A stretch of DNA of 40,613 nt from JBLMZW01 sp050259035 (lineage in GTDB: Bacteria > Bacillota > Syntrophomonadia > Syntrophomonadales > DTU052). The notes under the pieces were generated by a model. It was not told where the DNA came from. It did not search any database and worked only from the letters and a program-made list of their open reading frames with translations. The translations under genes were made by a program, and so were the position numbers. Below are positions 7,091-14,789 of this stretch, in pieces. Location of the stretch: positions 1-40,613 of the forward strand of contig JBLMZW010000142.1 in NCBI GenBank assembly GCA_050259035.1, given 5' to 3'. The first letter of the stretch is position 1; every line of letters begins with the position of its first letter.

Positions 7091-8176
7091 TTATCTTTCC
7101 GTGCAGCTTATACAGGGATCAATAGATAATACTATTACCGGCACATCACCCAACTGACAACCGGGAAGCATTTTCAACAGAGGCGGTATATTAGCGAAAG
7201 TGGGAGTTCTTATTTTCAATCTATCCAGATTTCGATTGTTACTGGCTTTAACATAATAGACCACTTCGCCTCGCGGTTGTTCCATACGTTGAATGGTTTC
7301 CCCGTTCAGTTTACCTTTGAAGTTAATATTTATTTCACCTTCCGGCAGACGTTCCAGGGCGAAATTAACCAAATCCAGGGACTGTAGGATTTCTCGGGCC
7401 CTCACCACTCCCCGGGCATAGGAGTCACCATCGTTTTCAGTTATCGGTTCAAAGTACACTTCTTTATAGGGACCGTATCCCAACATCCTGGTGTCGCTTT
7501 TAACCCCGCTGGCCCTAAGGGTCGGACCCACTGCGCCTAATTCCCAGGCATCTTCTTTAGATAGAATGCCTTTTCCTACTGTTCTTTTCTTTACCGTATA
7601 ATCATTAAGTATGGCCGGCATGACTTTTTGGAAATCCCGCCGGATTTCCTCGATTTCCTTAATGAATGCCACTCGCATATCTTCATCCAGGTTGCGGCGC
7701 ATGCCGCCGATGGTACAGTTGGAAAGAATCACCCGGCCGCCCCCGCCGGCTTCTTGCAAATCCAGAACCCGCTCCCTGATTCTCCAGCACTGCATGAATA
7801 GGCTTTCCAGGCCAAAAGCGTCAGCAAATAAACCCATCCACAATAGGTGACTGTGCAAGCGGGAAAGTTCCGAAAAAATCAGCCTGAGGTATTCAGCCCG
7901 GGGTGGGACTTCTGCGTGCAAAAGATCTTCAATACAGGAACAATACATCCAGGAGTGAATGAAGCTGCATATACCGCATACTCTTTCACAAAGGAAGATA
8001 TTCTTTATATGATCGTTCAGTTCGGCTCCCTTTTCCAGACCGCGGTGAACATATCCCAGGGTAGGAATGGCATCAACAACGGTTTCATCTTCAATAACCA
8101 GTTTCAACTGTAATGGCTCCGGTAATACCGGGTGCTGGGGTCCAAAAGGGACTACTGTCCTAGACGGCATCTTCAT
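7091..8176 (-). CDS. echE: Ech hydrogenase subunit E, [NiFe] large catalytic subunit
   Basis: The catalytic subunit of a group 4 energy-converting hydrogenase (H2 formation from reduced ferredoxin, or the reverse). Both nickel-binding motifs are intact: RVCGICSFIHS near residue 65 and DPCISCTER at the very end. This separates it from the homologous complex I subunit NuoD, which lacks these cysteines. The protein stops directly after CTER, so there is no C-terminal peptide for a maturation protease to remove. 361 residues is the normal Ech size. It overlaps echD by 17 bases. No hyp maturation genes are in the window. Confidence 0.96.
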   Translation of the reverse strand: MKMPSRTVVPFGPQHPVLPEPLQLKLVIEDETVVDAIPTLGYVHRGLEKGAELNDHIKNIFLCERVCGICSFIHSWMYCSCIEDLLHAEVPPRAEYLRLIFSELSRLHSHLLWMGLFADAFGLESLFMQCWRIRERVLDLQEAGGGGRVILSNCTIGGMRRNLDEDMRVAFIKEIEEIRRDFQKVMPAILNDYTVKKRTVGKGILSKEDAWELGAVGPTLRASGVKSDTRMLGYGPYKEVYFEPITENDGDSYARGVVRAREILQSLDLVNFALERLPEGEININFKGKLNGETIQRMEQPRGEVVYYVKASNNRNLDRLKIRTPTFANIPPLLKMLPGCQLGDVPVIVLSIDPCISCTER

Positions 8177-8525
8177 TCTTCCCCTTTTCTTCAGTTTGAC
8201 GTAACATTGGGGCCCGGGGTGCGTCTTTGCTAAGTATCATCAGACCTTCGAAATCGGGTGAGAGACCCTCAAATTTAAGACCAAATTGGTCTTGGATCTC
8301 GTTTTCGGCTAAAAAGGCGCAGAAATATATTTCGGAAATGCTGGGAAAGGGCTGCTCTTTTTCAGCTTTCGCCCGTAGGTTGGTTAATTCCATATCGTGA
8401 TCAAAACTATATATCAATTCGAAATGGTCAATGCAATCAATGCAGGTCAGGGTCACGAATCTCTCTTTCTTTTCCCGCATCTCCTTGATTTCTGTTAGGA
8501 TTTGATCCCTGGTTATCTCCTTCAA
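8160..8525 (-). CDS. echD: Ech hydrogenase subunit D (NuoC-like)
   Basis: A 121-residue NuoC/30-kDa-like subunit that joins the small and large hydrogenase subunits. Typical features are the segment FELIYSFDHDMELTNLRAK and the region PSISEIYFCAFLAENEIQDQFGLKF. The best start is a TTG at 8525, but the upstream Shine-Dalgarno match is poor. The next in-frame ATG (8480) would remove 15 residues that resemble the family's usual amino end. With the TTG start it overlaps echC by 89 bases in another frame, so translation is probably coupled. Confidence 0.9.
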   Translation of the reverse strand: MKEITRDQILTEIKEMREKKERFVTLTCIDCIDHFELIYSFDHDMELTNLRAKAEKEQPFPSISEIYFCAFLAENEIQDQFGLKFEGLSPDFEGLMILSKDAPRAPMLRQTEEKGKNEDAV

Positions 8526-8967
8526 CCGACGATTCCGCCTCCTTACTCTTGCTCTTTAGCTTCTCTATCCCCATGACTATAGCGTCAATAATGGCCTCAG
8601 GACGGGGAGGACAGCCCGGGATATATACATCGACCGGAATTGCGTGATCGGCTCCTCCCAATACGTTATAGCTCTGGTGAAATACTCCCCCCGAGGTGGC
8701 ACAAATTCCTACTGCAACGACTACCTTGGGTTCAGTCATCTGGTCATAAAGATTTCTTATGACTCTTTTTGATTTATGGTTAACTGTGCCGGTTACCAAG
8801 AAAATATCGGCGTGCTTGGGATTTCCTACGTTTACAGCCCCAAACCTTTCAATATCGTACAGAGGTGTAAGACATGCCAGGACTTCAATATCACAGCCAT
8901 TGCAGCTTGATGCATCATAATGCAGAACCCATGGTGAACGAGCCTGTGACAAATCAACGAAACTCAT
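8437..8967 (-). CDS. echC: Ech hydrogenase subunit C, small [4Fe-4S] subunit (NuoB-like)
   Basis: The small subunit carrying the proximal [4Fe-4S] cluster next to the NiFe site. Cysteine ligands are visible in SSCNGCDIE (about 21-29), VGICATSGG and IPGCPPRPE, as in NuoB/HycG. The conserved part ends around residue 141. A polar, charged tail of about 35 residues follows (starting KSKSKEAESSVEGDNQGSN) and is encoded in the region that overlaps echD. An AGGAGG site lies six bases before the ATG. Confidence 0.95.
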   Translation of the reverse strand: MSFVDLSQARSPWVLHYDASSCNGCDIEVLACLTPLYDIERFGAVNVGNPKHADIFLVTGTVNHKSKRVIRNLYDQMTEPKVVVAVGICATSGGVFHQSYNVLGGADHAIPVDVYIPGCPPRPEAIIDAIVMGIEKLKSKSKEAESSVEGDNQGSNPNRNQGDAGKEREIRDPDLH

Positions 8968-9002
8968 GAAAACCTCCTACTGACTTCACTCTGGCTTTCA
9001 TA

Positions 9003-9851
9003 CTATGTTCGGGGAACAAATACCACATAAAGAAAATTAATTAGCGATAAACCTATCCCCCAGGCCCAGGTTACCTTTACCATCCACCTTGGAGTCATAC
9101 GGGCATAAACATTGTCTATTACCAACTCCAAAAAATAGGCGGCCAAGGCAATTATTAATCCTCCCCACCAGGGATTAGCCCAGAACATATATACTATAAG
9201 AAGGAATATTACCAACTCAATCCAGTGGGCGGCCTCAGTTAAGGCCAAATATTTCCCTGAAAACTCAGTGCTTACTCCCCGCACCAGTTCCTGGTGGGCA
9301 TGAGCCGAACTGGAGAGGTCAAAGGGGGATTTCCGCATTTTTATAGTGAGGATCATTAAAACAGCAATAAAAAGCAGTGGGTACGTAAAAAGCAGCGGCG
9401 GGGAAAGAAAAACTCCGGTGCTCAAGAAACTTCCGTTACTTAAATAAAGAGCAAAGGCCAAAAATAGTAAAACCGGTTCAGCCGCCAGGATTTGCAACAA
9501 TTCCCTGCTGCTTCCGATATGACTGTATGGTGAACGGGTAGAGAACCCTGCCAGAACCAGGCTGACTTCACTGAAGGCCAGTACAAATATAAACAATAGA
9601 AAGTCCTGCCCGGTAACCAGGAATACCAGGGATACCAGCATCCACACCAGATAAGAATAGAGAAAAAATACCTGTCGCCGGTTGGTGTAACTGGTTTCTT
9701 TGTTCCACAACTTAACGAAATCATAAAATGGCTGTATAATTGGAGGTCCTTTGCGGCCTTGCAACCGGGCGGTGATCTTGCGGTCAATGCCGAACAGTAA
9801 ACCACCCAGGAAAGGACTGAACACCAGGGTTAAAACTACTATCCAGCTCAT
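9003..9851 (-). CDS. echB: Ech hydrogenase subunit B (NuoH-like membrane subunit)
   Basis: The membrane-integral heel subunit that connects the hydrogenase arm to the ion-translocating subunit. It has 282 residues and about eight hydrophobic segments. The family cytoplasmic loop IIQPFYDFVKLWNKE (about 39-53) and the acidic segment KSPFDLSSSAHAHQELVRG (about 174-192) match NuoH/HycD/EchB. It overlaps the echA stop by four bases (ATGA) and is followed after 35 bases by echC. Confidence 0.94.
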   Translation of the reverse strand: MSWIVVLTLVFSPFLGGLLFGIDRKITARLQGRKGPPIIQPFYDFVKLWNKETSYTNRRQVFFLYSYLVWMLVSLVFLVTGQDFLLFIFVLAFSEVSLVLAGFSTRSPYSHIGSSRELLQILAAEPVLLFLAFALYLSNGSFLSTGVFLSPPLLFTYPLLFIAVLMILTIKMRKSPFDLSSSAHAHQELVRGVSTEFSGKYLALTEAAHWIELVIFLLIVYMFWANPWWGGLIIALAAYFLELVIDNVYARMTPRWMVKVTWAWGIGLSLINFLYVVFVPRT

Positions 9852-11824
9852 ATTATGGCTACTCCTATCATCAAAAGTAGTATCACCAAAGCTATAATGT
9901 TAAGCACAATGCCTAATTTGTCGCTTAATATTCTTCTGAAATAGTATCCTCCCAATTCCACTTGACTGGTGCCTTCCATAGCTGTTACAAACGTCTGGGA
10001 TACATCTTCATCAACATTCTCCCCACATAGGTACACATTACTTACTTCCTCCTCTGAACGAACCAGCAGCCTGGGAATTACAAGAGTCAGTATGAAAGCT
10101 CCGGCCAGAACCCCCAGGGGAAATAGCCCCTGCGGTAAATAGGGGTTTACCATATTCTGATTGCCAAAATAGTCGGCCCAGGAGAATACCGCCAGATTCA
10201 ATCCTTGATATACCTGAATCGACGGAGGATACCAAGTTACGATAGCTGGCAATGCCAGATTGCTGACCACAATGCTTATTCCCAGGCTGAGGAGTACTGC
10301 TCCCAGGGCTAAGGAACCGAGTGTAGTTACATAATAACCGGACATAGGGAAGGGTTTAACTACGGTTTCAGCCCGGGGGGATGTGGCCAGCATCCTTCCC
10401 AGCCATTTGATCCAAAACAATGCTGTTAATGTACTCCCTACGATGAAAAACACCAGTAAGAGGGGGGAACGGATAGCCGACTCCATGGCTGCCCATTTGC
10501 TGAAAAGCATCCCGAAAGGCGGCAGAAACATACTAAAAACTCCTATAGTCATAACCAGAGTCATAGCCGGCATTTTAACCGCCAGGGATTCCATATTCTC
10601 GATATTTCGAGAACCCAACCGGTGTTCCACAACTCCAACCGCCATAAATAATAAGGCTTTCGAAACCGCATGAAACATTATCAGTAATACAGCCGCCGCT
10701 ATTGCCAGAGGAGTATTTAAACCAGCACAGGCTATGATTAGGCCCAGATTAGCTACGGTCGAGTATGCCAGTACCCGTTTGGCATTGTCTTCACCTACTG
10801 CCAGGAGTGAAGCGGAAAAGAAGGTGAATACCCCTAACAAAGCGATAATCGTACTTAAAAGAGTACCCGCGTAAGCCGGACCCAATCTTATTATCAGGTA
10901 TACTCCAGCCTTAACCATGGTGCTGGAGTGAAGCAGAGCGGAAACGGGTGTGGGTGCCACCATAGCTCCCAGAAGCCAACTCTGGAAAGGGAACTGAGCA
11001 GCTTTGGTAAACCCCGCCAGAGAAAACAGGGCTAGAAAAATCAGAAAAGTTGTGGTGGGAACGCCGGGCCCACTATTGACCAAAGCCATCAGTGATGCGG
11101 TTGAACTGCCATATACCTTAACCATAATCAGGATTCCAACCAGCATAGCCAGACCACCAATGGAATTATAGAACAAGGCCCTTAAAGCGTTTCGGCGAGC
11201 TTCGTCTGTATCATCGTGACCGATAAGCTGGAATGAACAAAGTGTGGTTCCTTCCCAGAAGAGATAAAGCCAGAACAGGTTGTTGGAAAACACCAGCCCG
11301 TTCATAACCCCCAGGAACAATATGAACCAGAGAAAAAACCTGCCATTTCGCCCTGAATGAACATGTTCCTCATGTTCATCCATGTATTTTAATGCATAGA
11401 CGCAGATAATTGATCCAACTACTGAGATCACCAGGTACATCACAACTGAGAGACGATCTATAACCAGGGATGGAATGCCCGCAGTATCAGGGCGGAGGAT
11501 AAGCTCAAGATAAGCGAGACCAATCAGTTGGAGGAAAGCCAGGGCAATCAAATAGTAATGCCTGGCCTTGACAGCCACATAGCCAATATATAAGAGTATC
11601 GCCAGATCAGCAATGAATACCAAACGGTCAGCCCACTTGAAGGATAAAGCGACAGGTTCAAATGATACGCGGGTGTGCAGCCATAACGCTGCGCCGATTA
11701 ACAGAACCACAGTTAAAATAACGCTGGTTTTTCGAACCGGGGAAGCGGGAATAACATAGCTAAGGATCGCTGCGATCAGCGGCAATACGAGTGCGATAAG
11801 AAGAAACCAGTTCCAATTCTGCAA
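9848..11824 (-). CDS. echA: Ech hydrogenase subunit A (NuoL/antiporter-like ion-translocating subunit)
   Basis: A 658-residue multi-spanning (roughly 16 helices) Mrp/NuoL-type proton or sodium channel subunit. Charged residues known to matter in this family are present: Glu in LFWEGTTLCSFQLIGH, Lys in GFTKAAQFPFQSWLLG, His and Lys in FHAVSKALLFMAVG, and Lys in LFSKWAAMES. It is the first gene of echABCDEF and starts with TTG at 11824 after AAAGGGG. That ribosome site lies inside a small hairpin just behind the stop codon of the upstream Cys-cluster gene. Whether H+ or Na+ is moved cannot be told from this reading. Confidence 0.95.
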   Translation of the reverse strand: MQNWNWFLLIALVLPLIAAILSYVIPASPVRKTSVILTVVLLIGAALWLHTRVSFEPVALSFKWADRLVFIADLAILLYIGYVAVKARHYYLIALAFLQLIGLAYLELILRPDTAGIPSLVIDRLSVVMYLVISVVGSIICVYALKYMDEHEEHVHSGRNGRFFLWFILFLGVMNGLVFSNNLFWLYLFWEGTTLCSFQLIGHDDTDEARRNALRALFYNSIGGLAMLVGILIMVKVYGSSTASLMALVNSGPGVPTTTFLIFLALFSLAGFTKAAQFPFQSWLLGAMVAPTPVSALLHSSTMVKAGVYLIIRLGPAYAGTLLSTIIALLGVFTFFSASLLAVGEDNAKRVLAYSTVANLGLIIACAGLNTPLAIAAAVLLIMFHAVSKALLFMAVGVVEHRLGSRNIENMESLAVKMPAMTLVMTIGVFSMFLPPFGMLFSKWAAMESAIRSPLLLVFFIVGSTLTALFWIKWLGRMLATSPRAETVVKPFPMSGYYVTTLGSLALGAVLLSLGISIVVSNLALPAIVTWYPPSIQVYQGLNLAVFSWADYFGNQNMVNPYLPQGLFPLGVLAGAFILTLVIPRLLVRSEEEVSNVYLCGENVDEDVSQTFVTAMEGTSQVELGGYYFRRILSDKLGIVLNIIALVILLLMIGVAII

Positions 11825-11826
11825 CA

Positions 11827-11848
11827 GTTTACCCCTTTCAGGGGAAAC
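11827..11848 (-). promoter_or_regulatory. Hairpin covering the echA ribosome binding site
   Basis: The minus-strand transcript reads GTTTCCCC-TGAAA-GGGGTAAAC immediately before the echA TTG. The GGGG of the Shine-Dalgarno site pairs with CCCC, extended by GTTT/AAAC around a one-base bulge. The stem begins two bases after the stop codon of the preceding gene (11850-11852), so a ribosome finishing that gene could open it. There is no U-run, so it is not a terminator. Confidence 0.45.
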
Positions 11849-11849
11849 A

Positions 11850-12485
11850 TCAAGTGGTAAAATGGTGCAGTTTTATATCTTTATATGAACTGGCCTGCAA
11901 AAACTCAGCGGTTCCAGGATGGTCACGGTAACTGTTTATCAGATCAACCAGAGCCCTGTCAAACCCGGTCTTTGCTGAAGATAATGGTTTTACAAACCCC
12001 ATCTTTTCCAACCATATAATAGTGGCAGCAATTCCTGCTGTTACCACCGAATATATCAACTGCTCGGTTTCCCCTTCAATATCTGTACAGAGGTAAAAGC
12101 GGCAAATCAGGCACCTGGCTTCATAAACAGTACATACTTGCTGTTTCAGAAAAATACAAGGGTTAGATTTGACCCTTGGAATCCCGGCGAGTAGCCTATC
12201 GGGCTCAACAAAGCTTTCCAGGAACCGCTCCGGCGACCCGGTCGTGGCCTGGCACAAAGCCTTAAATGAAATCAAGTCGGGGATCACAAAGGCCGCATTG
12301 CAACAGTTGTTGATACATCCCTTGCACACTCCACTGTCCCCCGCGTATTTTTTATCATACAACGAGTCATTGGCCAGTGGTTCCCACAAATTCAGCAAGT
12401 CTTCCAGGGTATATCCCGTAATACCTGCTTTTACCCCCAGACTTAATTTCTCATTTTCTGTGGTTTTATATACACGAATATTAAT
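11850..12485 (-). CDS. YkgJ-type cysteine-cluster (putative Zn/Fe-chelating) protein
   Basis: A CxxCxxCC-type protein of the YkgJ family. The cluster CKGCINNCC is followed by PCIFLKQQVCTVYEARCLICRFYLC, with eight or more cysteines suited to bind metal or an Fe-S cluster. The biochemical role is unknown. The open frame extends upstream to a stop at 12491. The only good ribosome site (AAAGGAG at 12494-12500) lies eight bases before an in-frame ATT at 12485, giving 211 residues; the next ordinary start is TTG at 12398 (182 residues) without a well-placed site. I therefore annotate the ATT start, with reservation. It lies directly upstream of echA, possibly co-transcribed with it. Confidence 0.75.
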   Translation of the reverse strand: MNIRVYKTTENEKLSLGVKAGITGYTLEDLLNLWEPLANDSLYDKKYAGDSGVCKGCINNCCNAAFVIPDLISFKALCQATTGSPERFLESFVEPDRLLAGIPRVKSNPCIFLKQQVCTVYEARCLICRFYLCTDIEGETEQLIYSVVTAGIAATIIWLEKMGFVKPLSSAKTGFDRALVDLINSYRDHPGTAEFLQASSYKDIKLHHFTT

Positions 12486-12517
12486 GGCTTATGCTCCTTT
12501 GCCGAAAAAGGAATTGC

Positions 12518-12979
12518 TTATTCGTTAAGTCCTTTTTTAATCTCCTGGCGGGCTAAAAGGTCGCAGCGCTCGTTCCATTCTACTCCCTTATGTCCCGGGA
12601 CTTTAATTACACTTAATTGGTTTATCTGGCTTAATTCCCAGAGTGGCTTCCAAAGATCCTGGTTGGCAACAGGCTTCTTACCGGAAGTCACCCAGCCATT
12701 GACCTCCCATTTCTTCAACCAGCCGTTTTGAAAGGCATTTACAACGTAGGCACTGTCACTATGGGCAATCACATTCCATCCCGTCACCTTGAGAGCAGCG
12801 AGTCCTTCCAGAAGTGCTTTAATTTCCATGCGTTGGTTAGTAGTATTTGCCTCATAACCTGAGACTTCTTTAATCTTATTCCCATATAACAGAATTGCAG
12901 CCCAGCCGCCGGGCCCGGGGTTACCTGAACAAGCCCCATCGGTATAAATCTGAACTGTCTTAGTGCCTTGTTTAGTCAT
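12518..12979 (-). CDS. rnhA: Ribonuclease HI
   Basis: Cleaves the RNA strand of RNA-DNA hybrids. About 153 residues. The active-site acids are all visible: Asp in IYTDGACSGNPGPGGWA, Glu in NQRMEIKALLEGL, Asp in AHSDSAYVVNAF and the final Asp in NERCDLLARQ, with the catalytic-loop His in VPGHKGVEWN. The ATG at 12979 overlaps the end of comFB by eight bases. An alternative TTG (12997) would add six residues. Confidence 0.96.
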   Translation of the reverse strand: MTKQGTKTVQIYTDGACSGNPGPGGWAAILLYGNKIKEVSGYEANTTNQRMEIKALLEGLAALKVTGWNVIAHSDSAYVVNAFQNGWLKKWEVNGWVTSGKKPVANQDLWKPLWELSQINQLSVIKVPGHKGVEWNERCDLLARQEIKKGLNE

Positions 12980-13238
12980 GGTGGGGATTCTTTCCAACCA
13001 CTTTGATCGCTTCAGTAATCGCAGCTATAACATCCATTCTAGTCTGAAAACCAAGATTCATGGTACGAGAAATTATTTCACCCTTTTCGGTCGTGGCGTA
13101 TTTTGGCTTTAGATTATTTAAGGCATACGCCGCTATATCTGCTTTGCATTTTTCACAAAAGCAGGTTGTTTCAGCCGCTCTCATAACCTCCTCCAGGGTG
13201 TTTAGAACCAGGGATTCCATTACATTCTTGACTTCCAC
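12972..13238 (-). CDS. comFB: ComFB-family protein
   Basis: An 88-residue late-competence ComFB-domain protein. The diagnostic motif is CFCEKCKADIAAYALNNLKPKY (about 27-48), with paired cysteines preceding a helix, then a second helical segment MDVIAAITEAIKVV. ComFB-domain proteins have been reported elsewhere as cyclic di-GMP receptors, so a signalling role is possible; competence itself is not shown by anything here. It starts with GTG at 13238, seven bases after GAGGGGAG, and overlaps rnhA. Confidence 0.9.
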   Translation of the reverse strand: MEVKNVMESLVLNTLEEVMRAAETTCFCEKCKADIAAYALNNLKPKYATTEKGEIISRTMNLGFQTRMDVIAAITEAIKVVGKNPHHD

Positions 13239-13278
13239 GGTATAACTCCCCTCTGGTTATTAATTTTGCCAATTGGTT

Positions 13279-13980
13279 TTATAAAATAGACGTTAATTCT
13301 TTAAATTCTTTAATATGCCAAGTACATTCCGGCACCGCCCAAACTGCCTCCGGGGCAAGCCATACTGATTTCATCCCTGCCTTTCTCGCCCCAATTACAT
13401 CAGTTAAAGGATCGTCCCCGGTATGAAGGCTTGCCGGCGGGTCTGCTCCGAGAAGCCTTAAAGTGTAATGAAATATTTCCGGGTTAGGTTTAGCCCATCC
13501 TACCTCATCTGAAAAGACAACGGTAGAAAAAAACTGGTGAATACCCTGGGAAGTCATAAATTCGCGCAATACCACTCCGGGAGTGGCACCTGTATTACAT
13601 ATTAAGCCCAATGGATATTTTTGTGCCAGGGATTCCAGCACCTCAAACCTGTCATTCATTAAAAGAGGAGGAACTTCCCATAATACGTTGGTATAAACAT
13701 AATACATTTCTTCCATCATTTTCTCATTTAAAGGCAACTCAAGTAAACATATAAGATTTTCAACATGTTTCCTGGGTGTAATATCAATACCGGATATAAG
13801 CTGCTCCCTTCTAGCTATATCCCAGCATAAAACAAGCTTTTTACGAATTAGGTCTTTTTCCACATTGTGACCGTATCGTTTTATGACTTCCTCTAACCCT
13901 TCTATCCGCAGGGAAGCAGTCTTAGCGGGATCCGATTCCTTAAAAAGCGTGTTCCAAAAATCGAAAGTAAGAGCCTGCAC
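13279..13980 (-). CDS. HAD-superfamily hydrolase
   Basis: A phosphatase-like HAD protein of about 233 residues. Motif I is FDFWNTL, where the second catalytic Asp of the usual DxD is replaced by Trp-Asn and the family-typical Thr follows. Motif II is LICNTGATPG, motif III the Lys in AKPNPEIF, and motif IV HTGDDPLTDVIGARKAG. The cap domain lies between motifs I and II. The substrate is unknown. I use the GTG at 13980, six bases after GGGGAGGG; the longer in-frame starts at 14034 and 14025 have no properly spaced site. Motif I with FDFWNTL is common in this HAD subgroup. Confidence 0.88.
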   Translation of the reverse strand: MQALTFDFWNTLFKESDPAKTASLRIEGLEEVIKRYGHNVEKDLIRKKLVLCWDIARREQLISGIDITPRKHVENLICLLELPLNEKMMEEMYYVYTNVLWEVPPLLMNDRFEVLESLAQKYPLGLICNTGATPGVVLREFMTSQGIHQFFSTVVFSDEVGWAKPNPEIFHYTLRLLGADPPASLHTGDDPLTDVIGARKAGMKSVWLAPEAVWAVPECTWHIKEFKELTSIL

Positions 13981-14051
13981 TTGATACCCTCCCCAATTCT
14001 GGTTGTTCTCCGAAGATAAGTTCATTTCCTTCAAAATTTACATCAAATAAG

Positions 14052-14085
14052 AAAGGGCTATCCAGCCAACCGCCAATAGCCCTTT
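14052..14085 (-). terminator. Terminator after the FmdB-like gene
   Basis: A 10-bp stem AAAGGGCTAT (14052-14061) / ATAGCCCTTT (14076-14085) with a 14-base loop. Both sides are T-rich in their own direction: CCCTTTCTTATTT on the minus strand and CCCTTTTTTATTG on the plus strand. It ends the minus-strand unit coming from 14116. Confidence 0.78.
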
Positions 14086-14115
14086 TTTATTGTCTTAAAC
14101 ATTAATAGAAATTAA

Positions 14116-14421
14116 TTATAAACCTTCCACAATCTTTTTATCAGTCTTATCTGATTCGGCAACAAAAGAGCCTACATCCCCATCCGCCAGGGCTTGACTT
14201 TCCTTCTGGCGCTCTTTGTTCAGCTTTCGGGCAAAGTCCTTATTTTTTTTGCTGTCAGTTGTATAGAACCCTGAGCCCTTAAATATAATAGCAACATTTC
14301 TGCTGATCAGTCGCTGAACGGGATTGCCGCATTCTGGGCAGTTGCTCAGGGGAGGAGAGGTAATCCTCTGCATTTGTTCGAACCTTCCGCATTTTGGGCA
14401 TTCATAATCGTAAGTAGGCAA
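14116..14421 (-). CDS. FmdB-family zinc-ribbon protein
   Basis: 101 residues. The amino end is a zinc ribbon: MPTYDYECPKCGRFEQ, followed by CPECGNPVQRLIS, four cysteines in two CxxC pairs. The region FKGSGFYTTDSKK is the usual second block. The tail is charged and rich in Lys, Asp and Glu and looks disordered. The family is regarded as putative regulatory (named from FmdB of Methylophilus), with no firmly known role. It starts with TTG at 14421 after GGGGGG. Confidence 0.9.
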   Translation of the reverse strand: MPTYDYECPKCGRFEQMQRITSPPLSNCPECGNPVQRLISRNVAIIFKGSGFYTTDSKKNKDFARKLNKERQKESQALADGDVGSFVAESDKTDKKIVEGL

Positions 14422-14486
14422 TTAAACCGCCCCCCAATTAAAGCAATTTCTTTACTATATTATTCTTGGTACAAATAACTTAAATG

Positions 14487-14789
14487 TCAAGGGCTAACCT
14501 GAAGCATTTCTTCAATGGGCAGAATAAATATGGTCGCAGACAAACGCTGATACTCTTCCTCATCATTTTCATTTAGTGCCTTAATTTTCTGGAACTCTAC
14601 ATAGTCCTTAATAACCTTGGTAACCATAATTACTTCTTCGTCAGGCACTCCGCTAAACAAAGTAGCGCTTCCCTTGCGCATATAACCTCCTGTACTGGAA
14701 AGCCTGGTAACCCTGAACCCCTTTTCAACCAATCTGTCAACAATTTCCACAGCATGACCTTCATTCACAATAGCGATAACCAGCTTCAA
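14487..14789 (-). CDS. darA: Cyclic di-AMP receptor, PII-like (DarA/PstA family)
   Basis: 100 residues of the YaaQ/DarA PII-like family, trimeric proteins that bind cyclic di-AMP. Family features are the opening MKLVIAIVNEGHAVEIVDRL, the ligand-region block FRVTRLSSTGGYMRKGSATL, the following FSGVPDEEV, and the closing strand ATIFILPIEEM. It starts with TTG at 14789, overlapping the stop of the CBS gene as TTGA with a GGGAG site five bases upstream. This coupling suggests the two are made together. Confidence 0.92.
   Translation of the reverse strand: MKLVIAIVNEGHAVEIVDRLVEKGFRVTRLSSTGGYMRKGSATLFSGVPDEEVIMVTKVIKDYVEFQKIKALNENDEEEYQRLSATIFILPIEEMLQVSP

Noticed and set aside
9440..9805. Minus-strand 121-codon frame inside echB
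   Set aside because: Shadow frame of a well-conserved membrane subunit; no ribosome site or family features.
6703..11824. Complex I (Nuo) fragment
   Set aside because: The large subunit keeps both CxxC nickel motifs and the set and order of six genes match Ech hydrogenase.
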